A stretch of 64,000 bases of DNA, from NCBI RefSeq assembly GCF_050278625.1, contig NZ_JBNNTI010000005.1, forward strand, positions 58,220-122,219, written 5' to 3'. The DNA is from Viridibacillus sp050278625 (GTDB taxonomy: Bacteria; Bacillota; Bacilli; Bacillales_A; Planococcaceae). Shown in pieces: positions 19,101-26,413 of the stretch (position 1 is the stretch's first letter; every line of letters starts with the position of its first letter). Made by a program: the position numbers and the translations under genes. A model generated the notes under the pieces. That model did not search any database, was not told where the DNA came from, and saw nothing but the letters and a program-made list of their open reading frames with translations.

Positions 19101-20003
19101 ATGAAAATTTTATCATTTCGTTATAACAATGTAGTAAGTTTTGGTCCGAAAGTAAAAAAAGAAGAAGCTGTATGGGATGTTTTAGCCATCCAACAAGCTC
19201 TTCAAGTACTACCTTCTTTCGCTACAACAATTGTAGAGGGAATGACAGCTGGTTTCGAGTTTGTAGAACAATCTCGTAAACTTGTAGAAGCTGCACTGAA
19301 TTCAGAAAACCCAGAGCAATTTAAATATGCATTTACTGAAATTGAGTGGTTAGCACCAATTCCACGTACAACGAAAAATATTATTTGTGTTGGTAAAAAC
19401 TATCAAGATCACGCCAAAGAAATGGGCGCTGAATCTGCTCCAGAAAATTTAATGATTTTCACTAAAGCACCAACTTCAATTGCTGCAGATGAACAAACGA
19501 TTTCTGCACATGCAGACGTCACTTCATCACTTGACTATGAAGGTGAATTAGCAGTTGTTATTGGTAAAAAGGGTAAGAACATCCCTACTAAACTAGCATA
19601 TGATTATGTATTTGGTTACACAATTGCTAATGACATTACTGCACGTGATTTACAAGCAAAACATAAGCAATTTTTCTTAGGGAAAAGCTTAGATGGTGCA
19701 TGTCCAATGGGTCCATATTTAGTAACAAAAGATGAGATTCCAAATCCGGATTCTTTATCAATCGTTACAAAAGTGAATGATGAAATTCGTCAAAATGGTT
19801 CAACAAAAGATATGATCTTCACGATTGAAGAAATCATTTCTGAGATTTCTAGACTAGTAACTTTAGAGCCTGGTGACGTAATCTTAACGGGTACTCCAGC
19901 AGGTGTTGGTAAAGGTATGAATCCGCCAACATTCTTAGCATCTGGTGACGTAGTAAAAGTGTCAATCGAAGGTATTGGAACTCTAGTAAATCGCTTCGAA
20001 TAA
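19101..20003 (+). CDS. yisK: FAH-family hydrolase YisK (FAHD1-type)
   Basis: This fumarylacetoacetate hydrolase-fold enzyme has the metal-binding EGELAVVIG segment, the substrate loop NYQDHAKEMG and the C-terminal GDVILTGTPAGVG. The start at 19101 gives 300 residues (B. subtilis YisK has 301) and follows AAGGAG; a longer frame from 19002 runs through the DUF418 gene end. YisK decarboxylates oxaloacetate in vitro and affects cell width through the Mbl cytoskeleton in B. subtilis. The following gene is yisL, as in B. subtilis. Confidence 0.92.
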   Translation: MKILSFRYNNVVSFGPKVKKEEAVWDVLAIQQALQVLPSFATTIVEGMTAGFEFVEQSRKLVEAALNSENPEQFKYAFTEIEWLAPIPRTTKNIICVGKNYQDHAKEMGAESAPENLMIFTKAPTSIAADEQTISAHADVTSSLDYEGELAVVIGKKGKNIPTKLAYDYVFGYTIANDITARDLQAKHKQFFLGKSLDGACPMGPYLVTKDEIPNPDSLSIVTKVNDEIRQNGSTKDMIFTIEEIISEISRLVTLEPGDVILTGTPAGVGKGMNPPTFLASGDVVKVSIEGIGTLVNRFE

Positions 20004-20032
20004 TAAGCTTAATAGAAATTTATAGATATTAT

Positions 20033-20072
20033 GACAGGCCGGTGGGGAATTTTCCATCGGTCTGTTATATTT
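20033..20072 (+). terminator. Terminator after yisK
   Basis: A 12-bp stem pairs 20034-20045 with 20054-20065 (two G-U pairs) around an 8-nt loop, followed by the T-rich TATATTTGT. Confidence 0.75.
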
Positions 20073-20136
20073 GTATAGTTTACCACCTCATGATAGGATA
20101 TAAATGATTATTAATACTATTTAAGGTGGGGTAATA

Positions 20137-20511
20137 ATGGATTTTTTTGCAAATACTAATCTACACATTGCAACTTGGGTAATCGCAATTATCTTGTTCC
20201 TAGTTTCTGCTGCTATGCAAAGTGGTACTAAAGGACAAAAAGTAACGCATATGATTTTACGTGTATTCTATATTTTAATCATCATTACTGGTGGCGCATT
20301 ATTCGCTGATGGTATGCATTATAATATGGGGATGCTTTATGGTTTTAAACTTATTGGTGGTATTCTAGTTATCGGTATGATGGAAATGGTTTTAGTGAGA
20401 AAAGCAAAAGGCAAACCAACAACTATGTTCTGGATCCTATTTGCAGTATTCTTATTAATTACTATGTTCCTAGGGTTTAAATTACCCATGGGTGTGCACT
20501 TCTTAGCTTAA
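20137..20511 (+). CDS. yisL: YisL, DUF1516 membrane protein
   Basis: This 124-residue protein with four membrane helices matches the YisL/UPF0344 family over its whole length. Conserved cores are LHIATWVIAIILFLVS, THMILRVFYILIIITG and GGILVIGMMEM. The function is unknown. The ATG at 20137 follows AAGGTGGGG. Position directly after yisK is conserved with B. subtilis, and a terminator follows. Confidence 0.9.
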   Translation: MDFFANTNLHIATWVIAIILFLVSAAMQSGTKGQKVTHMILRVFYILIIITGGALFADGMHYNMGMLYGFKLIGGILVIGMMEMVLVRKAKGKPTTMFWILFAVFLLITMFLGFKLPMGVHFLA

Positions 20512-20529
20512 TAACTGGCATGATAAACA

Positions 20530-20562
20530 GCCACATGACGAATCTCGTTGTGTGGTTTTTTT
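20530..20562 (+). terminator. Terminator after yisL
   Basis: CCACA (20531-20535) pairs with TGTGG (20550-20554), with an inner ACGA/TCGT stem. A run of seven T follows. Confidence 0.82.
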
Positions 20563-20625
20563 ATGTTTGGAAAGATGTTTTATTAATTGAGAAGTCGTTT
20601 GTAGGACGTGAATATTCTGCTAAAT

Positions 20626-20737
20626 AACAATCGGCGTAGTTAGCGCAACAATCAATGAAGATAGTGCAACAATCATCGACTTTAGTGCAACAATCAAGGC
20701 GCTTAGCGCAACAATCAACGAAGTTAGCGCAACAATC
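20626..20737. repeat. 21-bp tandem repeat with an 11-nt conserved core
   Basis: The core GYGCAACAATC occurs five times at exact 21-nt intervals (20643, 20664, 20685, 20706, 20727), with a partial sixth (AACAATC) at 20626. Between cores lie 10-nt segments of varied sequence, four of the five ending TTA. Read on the minus strand, the repeat is an open frame giving a seven-residue DCCAxxx periodicity, but that frame has only a GTG start with no ribosome site, so I do not call a gene. The period equals two helical turns or seven codons. Confidence 0.85.
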
Positions 20738-20921
20738 GAATTTTTGAGGAATATTCACTTGCGAGGTGTCGTCGTTGTACGGGCCGCTTCAGCATTTAGA
20801 GTTAAATTCACATTTTTGTCGAATTTGTTCTGCTTTCGTTTGTTTTTAATGTTAAAGCGTAGCGGGGAGGGTGGGGGTTTGGTAAAATTATGTTGGACAG
20901 TTCTGCAGAGGAGGACTATAA
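20738..20921 (+). other. Spacer before the amylase-like gene
   Basis: I see only a G-rich stretch (about 20862-20880) and TTTGGTAAAATTATG (20877-20891), a weak promoter-like sequence. No gene is supported; plus-strand frames here lack ribosome sites. Confidence 0.4.
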
Positions 20922-22400
20922 GTGAACGTTGCAAAGTGGATTAGTACAGTAGTTGCGTCAGCGCTTTTGGCTACGACAATGGGGTTTGCACCTATTGCGA
21001 AGGCAGAGACTGAAGTGACGCATAATATTAAAGACGAAAGTATCTATGATCTCTTAGTGGATCGTTATTTTAATTCATCGGTCGAAAATGACTATAATGT
21101 AGATGCCCGAGATCAAAATGAATTTGCTGGTGGTGACCTTTCAGGGATTGCTACTAAGTTAAAGCATATTCAAGATATGGGTTTCACTGTTCTATCGATT
21201 GGGTCGATTTTTTCGACTGAATCTTATGATGGGAGTGCAGTTGTAGATTACAAAAATATTGATCGTCATTTTGGTACAGCAAAGGAATTTGAATCTTTGC
21301 TGGCTGATGTTCATAAAGGCAAGATGAAGCTAATGGTTGATTTTCCGTTAAGTAATGTTAGTAAAAATCACGTTTGGGCTACAGATAAAGCCAACTCAGA
21401 TTGGTACGATACCGCTGATAACGGCCGTATTAATTGGAAAACAGAGAATCCTAAGGTACAAGAGGAATTAATCAATGCAGCAACTGATTTTGCAAAGAAG
21501 TACGATATCGATGGTATTCGCTTAACTAATTTAGGCAATAGTGATAAAGCATTTTTAAATGAAATGATTCAGTCATTGAAAAATACTAATAAAGATATCT
21601 ATGTTATATCTTCAGAAGACAGCGATGCAAATTTTGATATGTCTGTAAATAAAGAGACTATTGATATTTATCAATCTATTTTCAAAAATGTCGATATAGA
21701 TTCATCAAAAGTTGAACAGCCACTTGGCACAATGAAAAAAGGTGATGAAGAAAAACCTTCAGCTATTATGTTAGACAGTTTAAATAGCTCTCGTTTCACA
21801 TTTGCTTCTGCAAATGAAAATATGTATCCACCGACGCGTATTAAAGTAGCGATGGCGGCAATGTTTACGTTACCTGGTGTACCAATAATGACATACGGTA
21901 CAGAAATTGCACAAAATGGTAAACAAGCTCCTGAATCACATGCAGTATTTGATTTCAAAACGAAGGATGATATTGTTTCATATATTGGTGACGTTCAATC
22001 TGTTCGTAATAAATCAGAGACACTTCGTACTGGTGACTTTAAACTATTAGAGAATAAAGATGGCTATATTGTATTCGAACGTTCTTCTGATGATGAGCAG
22101 TGGATTGTTGTTGTGAACAACACAAAGAGTACTCAACATATCGATTTAGGTAAAGATATCATTGGAGAAAACAAAGAGCTACGTGGCTTATTTGAAAATG
22201 ATATTGTACGTCCGAACGATGATGGTACGTATCGAGTAGTGGTTGATCGTGAAATTGTCGAACTCTATCAAGTAAAAGACCATAATGGCTTTAATGTTTC
22301 TTATATAATTTCACTAGGTTTTGTCTATGTACTATTCATAACATTTATCGTATTAGTTTTACGTAGAAGTAAAAAAAATCGAAAAGCAAAAAATGACTAA
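20922..22400 (+). CDS. Membrane-anchored GH13 (alpha-amylase) family protein with degenerate active site
   Basis: The 492-residue protein has a signal peptide (cleavage after AKA, about residue 28), a GH13-type barrel (about 40-360), a C-terminal beta domain (about 370-450) and a membrane anchor (about 459-480) with a basic tail. GH13 landmarks are visible: IYDLLVDRYF, GGDLSGIATKL, and region I ending in NH (140-150). The region II nucleophile is lost: GIRLTN has Thr202 where RLD is expected. Region IV reads LDSLN where NHD is expected. E232 might be the region III acid. It is therefore probably a non-catalytic glycan-binding or scaffold protein. The GTG start follows GAGGAGGA. Confidence 0.85.
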   Translation: MNVAKWISTVVASALLATTMGFAPIAKAETEVTHNIKDESIYDLLVDRYFNSSVENDYNVDARDQNEFAGGDLSGIATKLKHIQDMGFTVLSIGSIFSTESYDGSAVVDYKNIDRHFGTAKEFESLLADVHKGKMKLMVDFPLSNVSKNHVWATDKANSDWYDTADNGRINWKTENPKVQEELINAATDFAKKYDIDGIRLTNLGNSDKAFLNEMIQSLKNTNKDIYVISSEDSDANFDMSVNKETIDIYQSIFKNVDIDSSKVEQPLGTMKKGDEEKPSAIMLDSLNSSRFTFASANENMYPPTRIKVAMAAMFTLPGVPIMTYGTEIAQNGKQAPESHAVFDFKTKDDIVSYIGDVQSVRNKSETLRTGDFKLLENKDGYIVFERSSDDEQWIVVVNNTKSTQHIDLGKDIIGENKELRGLFENDIVRPNDDGTYRVVVDREIVELYQVKDHNGFNVSYIISLGFVYVLFITFIVLVLRRSKKNRKAKND

Positions 22401-22404
22401 AATA

Positions 22405-22446
22405 AAATCCCTTAGAGAGTGTAAGTAATCTCTAAGGGATTTTGTA
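22405..22446. terminator. Bidirectional terminator between the amylase-like gene and degV
   Basis: A perfect 14-bp stem (22405-22418 with 22429-22442) with a 10-nt loop is flanked by A-rich and T-rich tracts. It serves both convergent genes. Confidence 0.9.
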
Positions 22447-22448
22447 TT

Positions 22449-23306
22449 TTAAGTTGTGGGGTGTTGATTTAAGAAGAAAATAGCTAATGTACCAGGACCT
22501 GCATGTGATGCAACGGAAGAACCGATTAAATGGATTTCGACGGCTTTAGGCTGGAATTTGTCCATAATCATGGCTTTCATCTCTTCAGCAGCAGCTAAAT
22601 CATCTCCGTGACTAATGGCAATTACTTGATCACTTAAATGGTCACCTGTTTCTTCCATCTTGTCTAGGATGCGTTTCATTACTTTCTTACGTCCACGATG
22701 TTTTTCAATCGGAATGAGTTTACCATCTTCTACATGAAGTAATGGTTTAATACTTAGTAAGCCACCGATAAATGCGCTTGCTTTTGAAACGCGTCCACCA
22801 CGTGCTAAATAATCTAAGTCTTCTACTGTAAAGAAGTGTTCCATATGTTGTGCGTTGAAACGAACTTTGTCTACCATTTCATCTATGCTTAAGCCGGCTT
22901 CACGAAGGCGAACAGCTTCCTTTACAACTAGACCGTATCCTAATGAAGCACACTTAGAATCAACGATCGTTAATTTTAAATCAGGGTATTGTTCTTTTAC
23001 CTGTTGGTAGATCATTACAGCAGTGCTGTATGTACCAGATAATTCAGATGAGAAGGCTATATAAAGTCCTTCTTCACCTGATTTTGCTAGCTCTTCGAAT
23101 AGTTCTAAAAATAATTCAGGAGAAGCTTGAGAAGTCTTTGGTTGTCCACCTTGACGGATAAATTCATATACTTTTAAGACTTCGACTCCGGTGACATCTG
23201 CATATTCTTGGTTGTTCATATGAACTCTTAAAGGGATTAGTGTGAGGTTATTTTCTTCATAAAAAGATTTAGGTAAATCAGAAGCGCTATCTGCATAGAT
23301 TCTCAC
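22449..23306 (-). CDS. DegV family fatty-acid-binding protein
   Basis: The 285-residue DegV/FakB-type protein carries DSASDLP at the N-terminus, TSQASPELF, FSSELSGTYSTA and a C-terminal VASHAGPGTLAIFF. DegV proteins bind a fatty acid and, as FakB, present it to the FakA kinase. The GTG start follows AGGAGG. It lies 21 bp downstream of the HAD gene on the same strand, as yitS does near yitU in B. subtilis, so an operon is likely. Confidence 0.92.
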   Translation of the reverse strand: MRIYADSASDLPKSFYEENNLTLIPLRVHMNNQEYADVTGVEVLKVYEFIRQGGQPKTSQASPELFLELFEELAKSGEEGLYIAFSSELSGTYSTAVMIYQQVKEQYPDLKLTIVDSKCASLGYGLVVKEAVRLREAGLSIDEMVDKVRFNAQHMEHFFTVEDLDYLARGGRVSKASAFIGGLLSIKPLLHVEDGKLIPIEKHRGRKKVMKRILDKMEETGDHLSDQVIAISHGDDLAAAEEMKAMIMDKFQPKAVEIHLIGSSVASHAGPGTLAIFFLNQHPTT

Positions 23307-23327
23307 TTATATACCTCCTAGTGTAGT

Positions 23328-24140
23328 TTATTTTAAGTTTAGTCGGTCAATTAGGAGGTTAGCTATACCATCCTCATTGTTGGTTTGTGTTATTTCATTT
23401 GCAATGTTTTTGAGCTGGCCAATACCATTACCCATTGCAACGCCAATACCCGCATATTCTATCATTTCTAAGTCGTTGTCTTCGTCGCCAAATGCAATTA
23501 TTCGATCACGAGGTATTTGTAGGTCTTTGGCAACATGTGATAGTCCGACAGCTTTATTTATGCCGCGACGAACGATTTCAATTACTTCCCAAGGGTCACC
23601 CCAGCGACGATGATCGATTAGCTCGGCTTTTGTATCAGCTAAATGTTGACGAATTAAGGGTACATTAGAAGAGCTAGCCTGAATTAAAAGGCTTGTAGGA
23701 TTATCTTTTAAATAATCACGTAAAATACCTGTCGTTACTCTTGGTTCGCCCATAGTTAAAATATCTAAGATTTTTTGATCATGGTATTGAACATACACAT
23801 CATCCATAACCTCAGCGATTAAATTTTCAATTTCATAATGGTTGATGGATTCCACTACATCTTTTACAACTGATAACTCTATTGGGCTATGAAGTGTTTG
23901 CCAAGAGGTGTTGGTTGGATGATGTACGAAGGCTCCATTAAAGTTGACGATTGGTGTATATAAACCTAATTCTTGATAGTATATTTTACTCGCACGATAG
24001 GGTCTTCCGGTTGCAATCATAACTTGATGACCTTCTTCTTTCGCCTGTAGCAAAGTGCGTTTTGTTTTCTCAGAAATAACTTTCTCGTCGGTTAAAAGTG
24101 TACCGTCTAAATCTAAAACAATTAAATGAGGTTGTACCAT
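23328..24140 (-). CDS. yitU: Cof-type HAD phosphatase (YitU-like)
   Basis: This 270-residue HAD hydrolase of the Cof/IIB group has the catalytic DLDGTLLT (Asp10, Asp12), motif II ATGRP and motif IV GDEDNDLEMI. Family members dephosphorylate sugar phosphates or flavin intermediates; B. subtilis YitU acts on a riboflavin precursor. The ATG at 24140 follows AGGAG. The adjacent degV, yitV and yitW support the YitU identity; the substrate here is inferred. Confidence 0.85.
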   Translation of the reverse strand: MVQPHLIVLDLDGTLLTDEKVISEKTKRTLLQAKEEGHQVMIATGRPYRASKIYYQELGLYTPIVNFNGAFVHHPTNTSWQTLHSPIELSVVKDVVESINHYEIENLIAEVMDDVYVQYHDQKILDILTMGEPRVTTGILRDYLKDNPTSLLIQASSSNVPLIRQHLADTKAELIDHRRWGDPWEVIEIVRRGINKAVGLSHVAKDLQIPRDRIIAFGDEDNDLEMIEYAGIGVAMGNGIGQLKNIANEITQTNNEDGIANLLIDRLNLK

Positions 24141-24265
24141 ATGAAAAAACTCCTTTCCTACTATAATAGAGTGTATCGTTAATCTTACTTGTTCGTCAAA
24201 ACTTTGTCACCGTGAATAATTTTTGTTACGATATTATTAGGATAAACTATCAAGGAGTGAATGCA

Positions 24266-25033
24266 GTGAAGGTTCAACAAGAACAGTGGGGTAAAATTCC
24301 GTTACTTCACATTTATGATGAAAAGACCGTAACATCAGCATCACCAGTTGTCATTTTTCTCCATGGCTTTATGAGTGCGAGTGAACATAATTTACACTAT
24401 GCGTATAAACTAGTTGAAAGAGGCGTTCGAGTACTATTACCAGATGCATATTTGCATGGTGAGCGAGATGAAGGACTAGATGAAATTCAACTTAGTTTAC
24501 GTTTTTGGGAAGTGGTCTTAACTTCAATTGAAGAAGTTGATTTTTTACATAAGCAGTTAATAGAAAGAGGTTTGCTGCCAGAAGGTAAAATTGGTTTAGC
24601 AGGAACTTCTATGGGTGGGATTGTTACATTAGGTTGCTTACGTGTTTACCCATGGATTCAAACAGCATCAGTTATGATGGGTGCACCTGGTTATGTGGAG
24701 CTTTCAAAAGCTCAGATGGCTCAGTTTGAAGAACGAGGTTTCAAAATTCCAATATCAGATGAAGAGCTTCAGAAAATGGTGCAAACACTTAGCTACTTTG
24801 ATATATCAAAGCATCCTGAATCGATGGCTAACCGTCCAGTATTATTCTGGCACGGTAAGAAAGACCATATGGTTCCATTTACACCTGCATATCAATTTTA
24901 TGAAAGTATACAAGCAGATTATGCAGACCACCCTGAAAATCTTGTTTTCATTGTTGATAAACAAGCAGGACATAAAGTATCACGTCCAGGGATGCTTGCT
25001 GCTACGAAATGGCTCGCAGACCATTTGGCATAA
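24266..25033 (+). CDS. yitV: Alpha/beta hydrolase, YitV-like esterase
   Basis: The 255-residue alpha/beta hydrolase has FLHGFM, the nucleophile elbow GTSMGG, an Asp in WHGKKDHMVP and a His in QAGHKVS, a complete catalytic triad. The GTG at 24266 is chosen because AAGGAGTG precedes it and the length equals B. subtilis YitV; the frame opens at 24212. It is divergent from yitU and followed by yitW. The natural ester substrate is unknown. Confidence 0.86.
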   Translation: MKVQQEQWGKIPLLHIYDEKTVTSASPVVIFLHGFMSASEHNLHYAYKLVERGVRVLLPDAYLHGERDEGLDEIQLSLRFWEVVLTSIEEVDFLHKQLIERGLLPEGKIGLAGTSMGGIVTLGCLRVYPWIQTASVMMGAPGYVELSKAQMAQFEERGFKIPISDEELQKMVQTLSYFDISKHPESMANRPVLFWHGKKDHMVPFTPAYQFYESIQADYADHPENLVFIVDKQAGHKVSRPGMLAATKWLADHLA

Positions 25034-25085
25034 GTCGTTTCATTTGTTATGATGTATTAAACACTATGCAGAAAGGGGAAACACT

Positions 25086-25394
25086 ATGGATGCAGATATG
25101 AAAGAAGTAATATATGGTGCTTTAGAAAATGTAATTGATCCTGAGTTAGGTATTGATATCGTGAACTTAGGTTTAGTATATGAAGTGGATTTATCTGAAG
25201 AAGGATTATGTGTAGTAACCATGACATTAACTTCAATGGGTTGCCCACTTGGTCCAGTTATTGTTGACCAAATCCGTACAGCTTTATTTGAATTACCTGA
25301 AATTAAAGAAGTCACTGTTGATATTGTATGGAATCCACCATGGAATAAAGACAATATGTCACGTTATGCAAAAATTGCTCTAGGTATTCGCTAA
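25086..25394 (+). CDS. yitW: MIP18/SufT-like protein YitW (DUF59)
   Basis: The 102-residue MIP18-family protein has the DPELGIDIVNLGLVY motif and the MTSxGCP-type segment LTSMGCPLG with its conserved cysteine. Such proteins assist maturation of iron-sulfur proteins. The ATG follows AAAGGGG, 52 nt downstream of yitV, and a terminator follows. Confidence 0.9.
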   Translation: MDADMKEVIYGALENVIDPELGIDIVNLGLVYEVDLSEEGLCVVTMTLTSMGCPLGPVIVDQIRTALFELPEIKEVTVDIVWNPPWNKDNMSRYAKIALGIR

Positions 25395-25406
25395 TTTTAT
25401 AAAGAT

Positions 25407-25447
25407 AAAACCCGTTCAGACTGGAAAAGTCGAGCGGGTTTTTTTAA
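25407..25447 (+). terminator. Terminator after yitW
   Basis: AAAACCCG (25407-25414) pairs with CGGGTTTT at about 25435-25442, with an inner GACT/AGTC stem, followed by seven T. Confidence 0.88.
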
Positions 25448-25474
25448 TGACATGTATGGATATAATACCTGAGG

Positions 25475-26170
25475 TTAGTCAATTCTACAAATTTGAAGAG
25501 GACAGTTTTCACATTCACATTCATCTTTGAGGAATTGTAAATTGAGAATTGTGATTGTGCTCTTATCAAATGTAATAATGTTATTTTTCTTGAGGTCATT
25601 TAACATACGGTTAATGACTTCACGGCTAGTAGCACAGAGATTTGCTAGCTCATTATTGGTCAATTTATAGTTAATATGGATTGAACCATCATCCAACTTT
25701 TCACCATAAGTGTTTGCTAAACGTATCAGTGTAGAAAATAACGCACCCTTTTTTCCGTGTAACAATAAATCGCGAAGTCTAGATTGACTTTTCATATTTT
25801 GTAACTGTATCCAACGCAAACATGCAATCATCAATGAAGGTTCTTGACTAAGGTAGAGTTCAAGCATGTTGTTATCGATAGTTAAAATAGTAGTTGGCTC
25901 CATAGCTGTTGCTGTCGTTGAATTATAGTCTAAGGAACTAAAAATAGTACTTTCCCCGATTAAATTATTGCTACTACATATGCGAATCGTCAATTCTTTC
26001 CCACTTGCAGTTTCTTTTGAAATTCTCACCTTACCAGACACAACGAAAAAAACATCCTGGGTACGATCGCCTTCTAAGAATATAGGGGTGTCTTTGGCGA
26101 ATTTGAGAACTGTACCATGTTCTTCGAAAAGTGAATGGAGCTTAGGTGGGATAGTTTCAATTTCCTCCAA
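25475..26170 (-). CDS. fnr: Crp/Fnr-family regulator with C-terminal cysteine cluster (Fnr-like)
   Basis: The 231-residue regulator has a cyclic-nucleotide-like sensor domain (about 20-135) and a winged helix (LTNNELANLCATSREVINRM, about 165-185). At the C-terminus four cysteines (218, 220, 223, 228) include the CX2CX4C spacing of the 4Fe-4S site of B. subtilis Fnr, which activates anaerobic genes at TGTGA-N6-TCACA. A site of that form lies at the roxS promoter in this window. The apparent start is TTG at 26170 with a distant AGAGG; no closer in-frame ATG exists. It is divergent from clpB. No nar genes are nearby. Confidence 0.75.
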   Translation of the reverse strand: MEEIETIPPKLHSLFEEHGTVLKFAKDTPIFLEGDRTQDVFFVVSGKVRISKETASGKELTIRICSSNNLIGESTIFSSLDYNSTTATAMEPTTILTIDNNMLELYLSQEPSLMIACLRWIQLQNMKSQSRLRDLLLHGKKGALFSTLIRLANTYGEKLDDGSIHINYKLTNNELANLCATSREVINRMLNDLKKNNIITFDKSTITILNLQFLKDECECENCPLQICRID

Positions 26171-26311
26171 AAAAATTCACAACCTCTTCTGTTTTCCCTA
26201 ATTATAACATACAGCTTTCTTGTAATTGGGCATATTTAAATATATCAAATATTTCCAATATTAAGGTGATAAAAATTCGAATGTATAGAATTTTAATATG
26301 AAAAATATAAT

Positions 26312-26328
26312 AGTCAAAAAAGGTCAAA
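26312..26328 (+). promoter_or_regulatory. CtsR operator 1 of clpB
   Basis: The direct heptad repeat AGTCAAA-AAA-GGTCAAA fits the CtsR consensus RGTCAAANANRGTCAAA exactly. It lies just upstream of the predicted -35. Confidence 0.93.
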
Positions 26329-26336
26329 CAAATCGC

Positions 26337-26366
26337 TTTACTTTAAAAGGAGAACGATAATATAAT
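26337..26366 (+). promoter_or_regulatory. clpB promoter
   Basis: TATAAT at 26361-26366, with TTTACT at 26337-26342 at 18 nt spacing, lies between two CtsR boxes. The -35 is imperfect. Confidence 0.65.
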
Positions 26367-26380
26367 GAAGTTAATCAAAA

Positions 26381-26397
26381 GGTCAAATAAGGTCAAA
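26381..26397 (+). promoter_or_regulatory. CtsR operator 2 of clpB
   Basis: GGTCAAA-TAA-GGTCAAA is a perfect CtsR box about 15 nt after the -10 and directly before the AAGGAG ribosome site. Confidence 0.94.
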
Positions 26398-26413
26398 TAA
26401 GGAGTGAACTATA

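Noticed and set aside
20643..20737. CRISPR array
   Set aside because: Repeat (11 nt) and spacer (10 nt) are far too short and no cas genes exist nearby.
20561..20758. Minus-strand frame with DCCA seven-residue periodicity as a cysteine-rich repeat protein
   Set aside because: The GTG start lacks a ribosome site and the periodicity is a direct result of the 21-bp DNA repeat. Kept as a repeat.
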